45,162 nt of DNA from Gemmatimonadota bacterium (lineage in GTDB: Bacteria; Gemmatimonadota; Gemmatimonadetes; Gemmatimonadales; Gemmatimonadaceae): the NCBI GenBank assembly GCA_026387895.1, contig JAPLKT010000151.1:1-45162 (forward strand), in the 5' to 3' direction. Below, in pieces: positions 1 to 8,293 of the stretch (position 1 is the stretch's first letter; every line of letters starts with the position of its first letter). The translations under genes and the position numbers were made by a program. The notes under the pieces are model-generated. The model saw only the letters and a list, made by a program, of their open reading frames with translations. It made no database searches and was not told the origin of the DNA.

Positions 1-1
1 C

Positions 2-367
2 GATATTTCCGCCGACTGCCGCGCGCCCGCCGCCGGCGAAGGCTCCGAGGGAATCCAGCCGCATGGCAAGCCAGGCCCCGACACCACACAGGGCCGGCGC
101 CACGGCTCCAACGATTACACCATCTGGTTTGCGGGCGACGCCGCCATGGAAGGCACGTACTTCGGGTACGATGGCCCGTGCCCGCCATTCAACGACACGG
201 TGATCCACCCCTACACCTTCACCCTCTACGCGCTCGACGTGGCGCGTTGTCCGGTGGACGGTGTCGTCGATGGGCGCGCCGTTCGCGCCGCGATTGCGGG
301 ACATGTCCTCGAGAGTGCCGTGCTCGTGGGGACGTACACCCTCGCCGCGGACGCGCGCGCCCGCTGA
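2..367 (+). CDS. YbhB/YbcL (PEBP, Raf-kinase-inhibitor-like) family protein, 5' end cut off by the window
   Basis: Reading frame 2 is open from the window edge to TGA at 365-367, giving the last 121 residues. Visible family motifs are EGIQPHGKPG, the segment NDYTIWFAGDA, then GTYFGYDGPCPPFND followed by H-x-Y-x-F-x-LYALD, which form the ligand pocket of bacterial phosphatidylethanolamine-binding-like proteins (YbhB type). The C-terminal helix (AAIAGHVLESAVLVGTYTL) is also typical. The family binds small anionic ligands, but its physiological role in bacteria is not settled. The N-terminus and any signal peptide lie outside the window. The next gene starts 32 bp downstream on the same strand, so co-transcription is possible. 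The family call is firm; the function is open. Confidence 0.88.
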   Translation, partial: DISADCRAPAAGEGSEGIQPHGKPGPDTTQGRRHGSNDYTIWFAGDAAMEGTYFGYDGPCPPFNDTVIHPYTFTLYALDVARCPVDGVVDGRAVRAAIAGHVLESAVLVGTYTLAADARAR

Positions 368-399
368 TCGCGCGCGACGCTCGCACGACACCGCCCATT

Positions 400-2877
400 A
401 TGGATTCGCCGCCCACCAGCACGTCACTGCGCATCAGCGCCAAGCGCCAACTCGAAGTCTTTGAGGCGGTCGCGACGCGGAGTCGCAGTCTCGTGGTCGT
501 CACCGACCAGCAGCAGCGCACGGAGTGGGTCAACGCGGTCTTCTGCGCGCACACGGGATACTCGCTCGCTGAAATTCACGGCCGCGAGCTCGACGAGCTG
601 TTACACGGACCGGACACCTCAGCGGACACCGTCGCCGAAATGGCGCGCGCGACGACAGCGGGCGAGCCCTTTACGCTCGAAGTGCTCCACTATCGAAAGA
701 ACGGCAAGCAATACTGGGCCTTGGTCGAAAGTGAACCCACGCGCGACGACGCGGGCTCGCCCACGGGCTACATCAGTATTCTCACCGACATCACCGAACA
801 CCGCATTGAGGTTACCCATGCGGAGGTGACGCGACGCATCGGCGATCAACTCCTGGCGTCGCGATCAATCAAGCACGCCGCAGAAGTTGTCGCGCAAGAA
901 CTGGTGCGCGCCTACGACATCCGCACGGTGTCCGTGTGGACGGTGGAACCAGAGCAACCCACGCTCCAGTACGTCACGGGTGCGATCTCTGGGCCGGAGT
1001 GTGCCGACTGGCTCGAAGCAACATCCACGCTCGATTTTACCGCAGGCACAGAGTGGGGGTTCGGCGTCGGAGCCCCAGGAGTGGCATGGGGCACGGGCGC
1101 GCCCTGCCAGAAAACTGACTTCCTCACGCAAGGCTTTGACGGGCGATACTCCCGCCGCGCCGAAGCGGCTCGGAGCACCGGCATTCGAACGCTGTGCGCG
1201 GTGCCGGTGATGGGGAGCGAAGGGGTCCTCGCGGTCATCGAGTTCGGAGGATCACACACCTTTCCGGGCTACGATCAACTCCCAACACTCCTCGAGCAGG
1301 TCGCACAGCTCTTCGGCGCATTTATCACGCAGACGCGAACCCAACGCGCACTCCGCGCGCTCTTCAACTCGAGCCCGGATGCCCTGCTCGTCGTGGACCC
1401 GAGTGGCGTTGTTTCGAGCGCCAATGCACATGCTATCACGCGCTTCGGGAAGGTTGTGGGACGTCCACTCGGCGCCGTGCTCGATGACGGCCCAAATTTA
1501 TTGCGACAGCTTCGTCAGGACACCGACGGGATCGTCTATGAAGGCGTCGCCCGACATCTCGATGGTACGACGTTCGACGCCGAGTTTACAATCTCGCGCG
1601 CAAAGGGGATCCAGACGTCCTCGGATATGGTCTCAGTGCGTGACTTGACGGAGCGCCGTAGGCATCAGGCCGCTGCGCAGCAGATGGCAGACATGCAAAC
1701 GGCGGTCGAGTTCGCTGACCAAGCGAATCAGGCGAAGAGTGAGTTCCTTGCAAATATGAGTCACGAGATCCGCACGCCAATGAACTCGATCATCGGCATG
1801 TCGTACTTGTGCTTGCAACAAGAACTCGGCGACAAACAGCGCTCGTATGTCGCCAACGTGAACAAGTCCGCGCGGCACCTCCTCTCGATTATCAACGACA
1901 TCTTGGATTTCTCCAAGATGGATGCCGGCAAGGTCCAGCTCGAATCAGAACCGTTCGGACTTCACGCTAGCCTCGAGCACGTCAACAGTATCTGCAGCCA
2001 GATGGCGCGCCAGAAGGCACTGCAGTTCGACACACATTTTGCCGATGACGTCCCCGCGGTTGTCATTGGGGACGCGATGCGCTTGGGGCAGGTGCTCCTG
2101 AACCTTACGGGAAATGCCGTGAAGTTCACCGCGAGTGGTCGGGTGAGCGTGGAGGTGGTCGTCAGCCGCGCGGATGTCGACTCCGTGGAACTTGAGTTTC
2201 GCGTCAGCGACACAGGCATTGGCCTCACCCCCGAGCAACTCGGTCGAATCTTCGCCCCATTCAGTCAGGCCGATGCGTCGAGCACTCGGAAGTACGGTGG
2301 GAGCGGACTCGGACTCTCCATCAGCAAGCAACTGGTGGAGCTGATGGGAGGGCGCATTTGGGCCGAAAGCACGCTCGGCGAAGGAAGTTGCTTTTCGTTC
2401 ACCATGCCCTTCACTTGTGTCACTAATCCTGCTGTCCTCGAATTGGAAACCACTGAGGGAATCGCCGAGGGAATCGCCGCGGTGGCCGCGGCGCGAGCGC
2501 GTTTGGTCGGCGCGCGCATTTTGGTAGCCGAGGACAACGAGTTCAATCAGATTGTGATTGAAGATCTGCTCTCGGGATGCGGAGCAACCGTTACGCTCTG
2601 TGCGAATGGTCGTGAAGTGCTCGAGGCGCTGGCGCGCGCGCCGTTCGATATGGTGTTGATGGATGTCCAGATGCCGGAGATGGACGGCTACGAAGCCACG
2701 CGCCGGATCCGTGCTACGCCCGCGTTCGCAACGCAACGTGTGGTTGCAATGACCGCCAATGCCATGGACGAGGACCGGCAGCAGTGTATCGATGCCGGCA
2801 TGGACGATTTCGAGACCAAGCCGATCGACCCTGACCGCTTGTTTGTGACGATGGCGAAGTGGTTGTCAGTCGGCTGA
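400..2877 (+). CDS. Hybrid sensor histidine kinase: PAS-GAF-PAS-HisKA-HATPase-receiver
   Basis: A protein of 825 residues without a signal peptide or clear membrane helix, so probably a cytoplasmic sensor. Domain order: PAS/PAC (about 20-130), GAF (about 150-310), second PAS (about 315-430), HisKA dimerisation domain with phospho-acceptor His455 in the box FLANMSHEIRTPMN, HATPase_c with N-box (LLNLTGNAVKFT), G1 (DTGIG near 604) and G2 (GGSGLGLSI near 633), then a receiver domain (about 705-820) with phospho-acceptor Asp755 in MDVQMPEMDGYE and the conserved Lys in ETKP. There is no DNA-binding output, so signal leaves by phosphorelay to an unidentified Hpt or regulator. The frame is open further upstream, but ATG 400 avoids overlap with the preceding gene and leads directly into PAS. 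The last 12 bp overlap the end of the convergent tgt gene. Confidence 0.95.
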   Translation: MDSPPTSTSLRISAKRQLEVFEAVATRSRSLVVVTDQQQRTEWVNAVFCAHTGYSLAEIHGRELDELLHGPDTSADTVAEMARATTAGEPFTLEVLHYRKNGKQYWALVESEPTRDDAGSPTGYISILTDITEHRIEVTHAEVTRRIGDQLLASRSIKHAAEVVAQELVRAYDIRTVSVWTVEPEQPTLQYVTGAISGPECADWLEATSTLDFTAGTEWGFGVGAPGVAWGTGAPCQKTDFLTQGFDGRYSRRAEAARSTGIRTLCAVPVMGSEGVLAVIEFGGSHTFPGYDQLPTLLEQVAQLFGAFITQTRTQRALRALFNSSPDALLVVDPSGVVSSANAHAITRFGKVVGRPLGAVLDDGPNLLRQLRQDTDGIVYEGVARHLDGTTFDAEFTISRAKGIQTSSDMVSVRDLTERRRHQAAAQQMADMQTAVEFADQANQAKSEFLANMSHEIRTPMNSIIGMSYLCLQQELGDKQRSYVANVNKSARHLLSIINDILDFSKMDAGKVQLESEPFGLHASLEHVNSICSQMARQKALQFDTHFADDVPAVVIGDAMRLGQVLLNLTGNAVKFTASGRVSVEVVVSRADVDSVELEFRVSDTGIGLTPEQLGRIFAPFSQADASSTRKYGGSGLGLSISKQLVELMGGRIWAESTLGEGSCFSFTMPFTCVTNPAVLELETTEGIAEGIAAVAAARARLVGARILVAEDNEFNQIVIEDLLSGCGATVTLCANGREVLEALARAPFDMVLMDVQMPEMDGYEATRRIRATPAFATQRVVAMTANAMDEDRQQCIDAGMDDFETKPIDPDRLFVTMAKWLSVG

Positions 2878-4101
2878 TTCAGCAGCAGCGTTCCCCGCGC
2901 GATACTCCTGCAACCACGCGTTGCTCCACTGAGTAAAATCGCCGGCGCCGATCGCCGCCCGTGCGGCACGCATCAACTCGGTGAGCATGGTGAGGTTGTG
3001 CAGCGCAATGAGGCGCGGCCCCAACGGCTCATCGGCCGCAAAGAGATGCCGGAGATACGCGCGGTCGTAGTCCGTGCAGGCGGGACACGAGCAACCCTCG
3101 ACGAGCGGCGAGCGGTCGAGACGATTCGTCCCTTTGAGTAGCTGGAGCGACCCCTGTGGGGTGAACGCCGTGCCGTGACGCCCCATGCGCGTTGGCGCCA
3201 CGCAATCAAAGAGGTCGATCCCGCGACGCACACCTTCCACGAGATCATCGGGGAAGCCAACGCCCATCAAGTATCGTGGACGATTCCGCGGAAGCTCATC
3301 GCCGCAGAGATCGAGCGTGGCGTACATCTGCGGTTTGGGTTCGCCGGTGGAGAGGCCGCCAACGGCAATGCCGTCCCAGTCGCGCATAGAAAGAATTCCG
3401 GCCATCGATGCCCGACGCAACGCAGGATGTACACCGCCCTGCACAATCGGAAACAACGCCTGCGACGGCGCGCGCCGTTCGTCACCATCGGTGGCGGGAA
3501 GTGGCGGCGTCCCCGGCGGCACCGGAATGGCGTCGAGTGGCGCGCGCCCTTCACGGGTGAGCCGATCAAACTCGACGGTGCAGCGCTCCAGCCACCGCAG
3601 GCTTCGCTCCATCGCCGCACGCGCAGGAGTCACCTCGCTTCCGCCCGCAATGAGCTCGTCGAGTTGCATGATCACGTCGGCGCCAAGATTGCGTTGCACT
3701 TGCATCACGCGTTCGGGCGTGTAAGCATGCAACGCACCATCGAGCTTGCTCTTGAACGTCACCCCTGCTTCGCTCACCTCGCGATACCGCGCGAGCGAGA
3801 ACACCTGAAACCCACCGGAATCGGTCAGCATGGGTCCGTCCCAGCGGGCAAAGGCATGCAACCCGCCGAGCGCGCGGACGACCGCGTCACCCGGACGCAG
3901 ATACAGGTGGTACGCGTTCGAGAGCAGCATGCGCCCCCCCATCCCAGCCACCTCAGAGGTGGTGAGGCCACGAATGGCGGCGTGCGTTCCCACGGGCATA
4001 AAGGCGGGGGTCTCCACACGTCCATGCGGTGTCGCAAACTCGGCGGCGCGTGCAGCGCCGTCGGTGGCATGGATCTGGAATGCGAACGGCGTGGAAGGCA
4101 T
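2866..4101 (-). CDS. tgt: tRNA-guanine(34) transglycosylase (queuine tRNA-ribosyltransferase)
   Basis: A 411-residue enzyme that exchanges guanine 34 for preQ1 in tRNAs with GUN anticodons, a step of queuosine synthesis. Visible hallmarks: TPAFMPVGT, LLSNAYHLYLRPG, the proton-acceptor Asp in LTDSGGFQVFSL, the substrate-recognition segment PIVQGG...AVGGLSTGEP, the nucleophile region RGIDLFDCVAPTRMGRHGTAF, and the zinc site CSCPACTDYDRAYLRHL with a downstream His (LIALHNL). Start ATG 4101 opens directly into the conserved N-terminus. The frame stays open for 538 codons further upstream, antisense to the neighbouring M28 gene, and I do not regard that as coding. A linker rich in Pro and Asp, roughly 25 residues long, sits just before the LFPIVQGG strand and is absent from E. 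coli Tgt. No other queuosine genes are seen nearby. Confidence 0.96.
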   Translation of the reverse strand: MPSTPFAFQIHATDGAARAAEFATPHGRVETPAFMPVGTHAAIRGLTTSEVAGMGGRMLLSNAYHLYLRPGDAVVRALGGLHAFARWDGPMLTDSGGFQVFSLARYREVSEAGVTFKSKLDGALHAYTPERVMQVQRNLGADVIMQLDELIAGGSEVTPARAAMERSLRWLERCTVEFDRLTREGRAPLDAIPVPPGTPPLPATDGDERRAPSQALFPIVQGGVHPALRRASMAGILSMRDWDGIAVGGLSTGEPKPQMYATLDLCGDELPRNRPRYLMGVGFPDDLVEGVRRGIDLFDCVAPTRMGRHGTAFTPQGSLQLLKGTNRLDRSPLVEGCSCPACTDYDRAYLRHLFAADEPLGPRLIALHNLTMLTELMRAARAAIGAGDFTQWSNAWLQEYRAGNAAAESAD

Positions 4102-4158
4102 CGCCGAAAGGTAGTGGTCGCGGCCGGATGCCGGAGGCGGGGTAGAGCTCAAAATGCT

Positions 4159-5964
4159 ATGTTTCCAGCTATGACTAATCGCCGAGTGCGTCTCGCCGTG
4201 GTGTCCGCCGTGGGTGTTGCGCTGACTGGTGCCGTGAGTGGTGGTGTGAGTGGTGCGCGCCTCCACGCGCAAGCAGTCACGACGCCCTGCCCTGCGCCCA
4301 CAAGCGCGCTCCCGCTGACCTTTTCTGGTCCGCCAACAACGGCCGCGATTACGGCGTGCGATTTGATGACGCGCCTCTACAAGTTCGCCGATGACTCGAT
4401 GGGCGGGCGAAAGATCGGCACCAGCGACCATGAACGGGCCACCGCGTATCTCGCCGCGGAAGCGAAACGGCTGGGGCTCGAGCCGGCCGGCGAGAATGGC
4501 ACGTACTTTCAGAACTTGCCGCTGATCTCGCGTGCGCTCGACACGACCGGTACGATGGTGGTTGGGAGTACGACGCTCCGCGCCGGGACCGATTATTTGG
4601 TGAGCACCACCGCCACGCGCGCTGGCGACGGCGCCGGCTGGCAACTGGTGTATGGCGGATCGCTCCTCGATACGACGATCACGATGTTCCCGGTGCCGGC
4701 GACTGGCACAGTGGTGCTGTTCCGCCCGATTGCCCCGGGCGCGGACGGTAGTGCGATTCAGAAAACGGCGAAGGGAAAATCGTGGGTCGCGTGGTATAAC
4801 AGTATCAAGAACCGCGCGTCGCTTTCCACAACGCCGGCGCTGTCGGCAACGAGCGTGCGAACGGCCGTGAATCCAACAGCCACCATCCTCCTCGTGAATG
4901 AGAGCGCGCCGCTTGCATTGACCCTCACGCCCGCCGCCGCACAAACGCTCTTCGGTGGGCCGCTCGACGGTGTCGCCGCAGGAACACCCAGCAAGAGCTT
5001 CACGCTCGCGCTGCGATTCATTGACACGCCGCGCATCGACCGCAATGTGATTGCGCGTCTCCCAGGCACCGACCCCAAGCTTCGCGGCCAGTATGTCGCG
5101 CTTGGCGCACACTCTGATCATGTGGGGACCGCGCGGGCTGCCGTCGATCATGACTCCGTGCGGGCCGCGCACATGGCCGCGCGCTCTGGCACGGAAGGCG
5201 CGGCGAGCCGTCGGCAGACAACCGAAGACGACGAATACGATCGCATCAAGGTGCTGACGGACAGCCTCCATAAATTGCGTCCGATTCGTCGAGACTCCGT
5301 GAATAACGGCGCCGACGACGGTGGCTCTGGTTCGGTTGCGCTGCTGGAGATTGCGGAGTCGTTCGCGCGTGGAGCAGCAGGTGCCAAGCCGAAGCGTTCG
5401 GTGCTCTTCATCTGGCATACCAACACGGAATCGGCACCCACGCTCTCCGGTTCCAGCTGGTTCCTCGAACATCCGACCGTTCCGCGCGATTCGATTGCCG
5501 CGGAAATCAACGTGGACATGATTGGCCGCGGTGAGAAGACGGACGAAGTTGGCATTACCATGACCGACGAGGATCCGCGCTACGGCAATCCCGATTTTGT
5601 TGAGGTCATTGGGTCGCGCCGTCGGTCGAACGAACTCACACCGTTGATTGAACGGGCGAATGTCGACGCAAAGCTTGGCCTCAAACTCGACTATGCGGCC
5701 GATGCTGAGGGACATCCGGAGGGGTTGGTCTGCCGGAACGATCAGGCGTCATACGCGCGCTATGGAATTCCGGTGGCCTTCTTCACTACAGGCTACCACG
5801 CCGATTTCCGTGAGCTCACCGACGAGCCACAGTATGTGCGCTATTCGCATCTGGAGCGGATCGTGAAGCTGGCGGCGTCCACCTCGCTGGCGCTCGCCAA
5901 CGTGGATCACCGACTGAGCGCCGACACGCCAGCCCCGGATCCGAAGGCGGCATGCAAGCCGTAA
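4159..5964 (+). CDS. Secreted M28-family (aminopeptidase-like) protein with an altered catalytic Glu
   Basis: A protein of 601 residues with an N-terminal signal peptide (hydrophobic VRLAVVSAVGVALTGAVS, Ala-x-Ala-like exit near LHAQA). The M28 core is visible: His318 and Asp320 (LGAHSDHVG), Asp387 (GADDGGSGS), Asp453 (VDMIGR) and His547 (GYHAD) are the expected zinc ligands. The usual Glu-Glu pair (WHTGEE-type) reads WHTNTE here. Thr423 replaces the general-base Glu, Glu424 remains as a possible ligand, and two extra residues follow before the Gly-Ser. An Arg/Asp-rich insertion lies between the first two ligand motifs (about 335-375). ATG 4171 is an equally usable in-frame start, and I prefer 4159 because GGTAG lies 11 nt upstream. 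The gene is divergent from tgt. Peptidase fold is near certain; activity is doubtful. Confidence 0.9.
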   Translation: MFPAMTNRRVRLAVVSAVGVALTGAVSGGVSGARLHAQAVTTPCPAPTSALPLTFSGPPTTAAITACDLMTRLYKFADDSMGGRKIGTSDHERATAYLAAEAKRLGLEPAGENGTYFQNLPLISRALDTTGTMVVGSTTLRAGTDYLVSTTATRAGDGAGWQLVYGGSLLDTTITMFPVPATGTVVLFRPIAPGADGSAIQKTAKGKSWVAWYNSIKNRASLSTTPALSATSVRTAVNPTATILLVNESAPLALTLTPAAAQTLFGGPLDGVAAGTPSKSFTLALRFIDTPRIDRNVIARLPGTDPKLRGQYVALGAHSDHVGTARAAVDHDSVRAAHMAARSGTEGAASRRQTTEDDEYDRIKVLTDSLHKLRPIRRDSVNNGADDGGSGSVALLEIAESFARGAAGAKPKRSVLFIWHTNTESAPTLSGSSWFLEHPTVPRDSIAAEINVDMIGRGEKTDEVGITMTDEDPRYGNPDFVEVIGSRRRSNELTPLIERANVDAKLGLKLDYAADAEGHPEGLVCRNDQASYARYGIPVAFFTTGYHADFRELTDEPQYVRYSHLERIVKLAASTSLALANVDHRLSADTPAPDPKAACKP

Positions 5965-5974
5965 GGGCGAACGG

Positions 5975-6562
5975 CTACGGCACCAGCCAGTAGACGGCGG
6001 CCACAATCACCGTGCCGCCAATGAGCGCAGCCACGCCCCACTGACGACGGCGTGGCAGCGCCCACCAAATCAGAATGCCGGAGAGCGATCCGAGGAAGAG
6101 GAGGATCGCCGAGAGATCGAGCATCCAGCGCCAAGAGACACCGGTGTCCTTCCCTCGGTGTAGGTCGTCGAGCCGCATCATCAGGCCGCGCCGTTCCACC
6201 TTGAGGGTGAGCTTCCCGCTCTTGCGGTCGATATCCGCCTCGGTGTGACGCCCCGGGCCCTTGAGCTCGATATGCAGGCTCGTGTCTTCCACGTCGAAGG
6301 TCGACACCGCACCGATGGCGCCGAACTCTGCGCGCAGCGTCTCGACGATCATCAGTTTGTCGGGCCCGGAGGGGCCTGCAAGCAGGGCGCCGGGAAGTAC
6401 GGCTGTTGTGTCGCGCGTGACCGTCTGTCCGGCAATCCAATCCTCGTGATTGAGCACCACACCGGTGACGGCGAAGAACATCATGAGGAGGAACGCAGAC
6501 ATCGTGAGGTAGATATGGATTGACCTCACAACGCCGGCGAAACGCGCGTACGTGTACGCCAC
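5975..6562 (-). CDS. PepSY-associated transmembrane protein
   Basis: 195 residues with an N-terminal membrane helix (about 13-38, SIHIYLTMSAFLLMMFFAVTG), a compact extracytoplasmic PepSY-like segment containing DIDRKSGKLTLK, then the diagnostic DLHRGKDTGVSWRWMLDLSA...SGILIWW leading into helix two, and a third helix at the C-terminus (AALIGGTVIVAAVYWLV). Proteins of this family are inner-membrane components of iron-reduction and flavin electron-transfer systems. It starts 2 nt after the stop of the ApbE-DUF2271 gene, so the two are almost certainly one operon. I infer that it passes electrons across the membrane or anchors the flavinylated partner. No haem-binding CxxCH is present. Confidence 0.88.
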   Translation of the reverse strand: MAYTYARFAGVVRSIHIYLTMSAFLLMMFFAVTGVVLNHEDWIAGQTVTRDTTAVLPGALLAGPSGPDKLMIVETLRAEFGAIGAVSTFDVEDTSLHIELKGPGRHTEADIDRKSGKLTLKVERRGLMMRLDDLHRGKDTGVSWRWMLDLSAILLFLGSLSGILIWWALPRRRQWGVAALIGGTVIVAAVYWLVP

Positions 6563-6564
6563 GG

Positions 6565-8136
6565 TTACTTCTTACCGGCGTCGCAGCTGACGTCGGCGCC
6601 GGTGAATGCCGACGCCGTCGGGATCGCCGCCGCAACCGGGCCCTTGCCGCACGCGACAGTCACACTCTTGGCGCTATGTGCGCCATCTTCGAAGGCGACT
6701 TCGAGCCAGAACATGTAGGGCCCCGCGGGGGCGGCCGCTCCCTTTTGATCGAGGCCGTCCCACTCGAGCGAGTACTTCCCCACCGGGCGCGTGGCGCGTG
6801 TGATGGCGTCAATCAACGGCTGGTCACCCTTGTTGAGCCCCCACCACTTAGACATCTCATGCAGATACTTGGGCTTGTCGCCCCAGAAGGCGAGCGTCCG
6901 CACATGCTTGCCGGTGGTATCGGTGATCCACACGGCAACGAACGGCTGATGGCGATTGGCGACCGTCGGTGTGACGTCGATCGCGAGCTTGGCGGTGATG
7001 AGCGGGGCGACGGCTGCGTCGTGGCGCGCCGGCGACCGGCGTTCAAGGCGCGCGAAGCCTGCGGTGCGACGTACCGCACCATCAGCGGTCACGAGCATCG
7101 CTTCAACCCCTGGCGTCGCCGCGGCGAGCGCGAGCCCCTGCGCTGGCGAGAGCACCGAGAGGGTGGTCGCGAGGGCATTCGCGGTCGCGTTATCAGGCGC
7201 AACCACCGTCACGCCGGTCACGTGGTCCACCGGACGGCCAGTGCGAGGGTCGAAGATGTGCGAATAATGTTGCGTGCCAATCGTGAAGCCGCGCTCATAG
7301 TCACCGCTGCTCGACACCGCGCCGCCGTGAATCGCGAGCGTGGTCATCGGCGCCGCGTTGTCGGCGTGGCGGGCGGGATCAGCGACGGCCACCGTCCAGC
7401 TCCCCCCGCTGGCGGGCGTGCCCCACACGTGGATATCGCCGCCAATGTTGATCAGCGCGCCGCGCAGTTCGGGCACGCTGTCGCGCACCGCCTGAAGCGC
7501 CCGATCAATAATGAAACCCTTGCCCAGCGAGTTGAGATCCACACGATGCGTGGTCAACGCCACGATCCGCGTGCCGTCCACGCGCCAGGCGGGTGCCGCA
7601 ATCTCGCGTGCGACGCGTGCGGTTTCCTCAGCGGTCGGTGTCGTGCCGCGGAGGGCGGCGGCACGCCATACCGTGGCGAGTTCACCCACGCGCGCTGAGT
7701 AGGCGCGGTCAGCGCGCGCGTTCCACGCGGTGTACTGGTTCAGCACGTCGCGTAGTTCCGCCGATGGGTGCTCCAGCGCGCCGGTTGTGAACAGCTGCGA
7801 GAGCTCAGACTGATCGTCCCAGCTGCTCAGCACGCGCCGCAGCCGTTCGATCTCCGCGAGCGCCACCCGTTCGGCCCGCTCTGCCGCTTGCGTCGACGCT
7901 TGCGTCGACGCTTGCGTCGATCCTCGCGTCGACGCAGCGACGAAGGTGAAATCAGCAGAGGTGCCGAGGATTCCGTCAAAGTGGAACGCGGCGCTCGTGA
8001 TGACTGGAGCCGTGATGACTGGAGCCGTGATGACTGGAGTCGTGGGGACCGGAGTCGTGGGGACCTCAGCGCGAACCGTCGACACGTGCGTTCCGGCGAT
8101 ACAGATCAGCGCGAGGAGTGCGGTAGCAGTCTTCAT
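6565..8136 (-). CDS. ApbE-type FAD:protein FMN transferase fused to DUF2271
   Basis: 523 residues, exported by the signal peptide MKTATALLALICIAGTHVSTVRA. The ApbE part (about 55-350) carries VDLNSLGKGFIID and SGDYERGFTIGTQHYSH followed by IFDPRTGRPV, the signature of Mg-dependent FMN transferases that attach FMN to Thr/Ser of extracytoplasmic electron carriers. A DUF2271 domain follows (about 375-500; PFVAVWITDTTGKHVRTLAFWG, LEWDGLDQKG). The region after the signal peptide contains two low-complexity runs, (V-I-T-A-P)n and (A-S-T-Q)n, encoded by tandem DNA repeats. ATG 8136 is chosen because it begins the signal peptide; 12 more codons are open upstream. It is followed at once by the PepSY membrane gene. 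No FMN-acceptor protein with an obvious flavinylation motif lies in the window. Confidence 0.93.
   Translation of the reverse strand: MKTATALLALICIAGTHVSTVRAEVPTTPVPTTPVITAPVITAPVITSAAFHFDGILGTSADFTFVAASTRGSTQASTQASTQAAERAERVALAEIERLRRVLSSWDDQSELSQLFTTGALEHPSAELRDVLNQYTAWNARADRAYSARVGELATVWRAAALRGTTPTAEETARVAREIAAPAWRVDGTRIVALTTHRVDLNSLGKGFIIDRALQAVRDSVPELRGALINIGGDIHVWGTPASGGSWTVAVADPARHADNAAPMTTLAIHGGAVSSSGDYERGFTIGTQHYSHIFDPRTGRPVDHVTGVTVVAPDNATANALATTLSVLSPAQGLALAAATPGVEAMLVTADGAVRRTAGFARLERRSPARHDAAVAPLITAKLAIDVTPTVANRHQPFVAVWITDTTGKHVRTLAFWGDKPKYLHEMSKWWGLNKGDQPLIDAITRATRPVGKYSLEWDGLDQKGAAAPAGPYMFWLEVAFEDGAHSAKSVTVACGKGPVAAAIPTASAFTGADVSCDAGKK
7886..7933 (-). repeat. 12-bp in-frame tandem repeat in the ApbE-fusion gene
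   Basis: Four consecutive 12-bp units of the type GCTTGCGTCGAC (plus-strand reading). The first two are identical, the third has one change and the fourth several. They encode an Ala-Ser-Thr-Gln repeat between the signal peptide and the ApbE domain. Length is a multiple of three, so copy-number change would only lengthen or shorten the linker. Confidence 0.9.
7996..8070 (-). repeat. 15-bp in-frame tandem repeat in the ApbE-fusion gene
   Basis: Five consecutive 15-bp units related to CGTGATGACTGGAGC (plus-strand reading). The first three are nearly identical and the last two have diverged. They encode Thr-Pro-Val-Ile-Thr-Ala type repeats immediately after the predicted signal-peptidase site, a flexible spacer for an exported protein. 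Confidence 0.9.
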
Positions 8137-8293
8137 AGGACAGGAGAGGGGTCGGACGGTGGTTACGACCACGGAAAGCTACCGCAGGTTGGACAATCGT
8201 GCGACTCCGGCTGCCGAACAGCGCTGGCCCCGCAACAACACGACCGCGAGCCGCCGGTGATACGCGTCGCTGATTAGCGCAGGTCGCCCCGCC

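Noticed and set aside
4102-5715. Upstream extension of the tgt frame on the minus strand (949 codons in total)
   Set aside because: It is antisense to the M28-like gene, Arg-rich and without motifs; long antisense frames are common in GC-rich codon structure.
7886-8070. Tandem repeats considered as a CRISPR array
   Set aside because: Units are 12-15 bp, contiguous without spacers, and in-frame within a gene.
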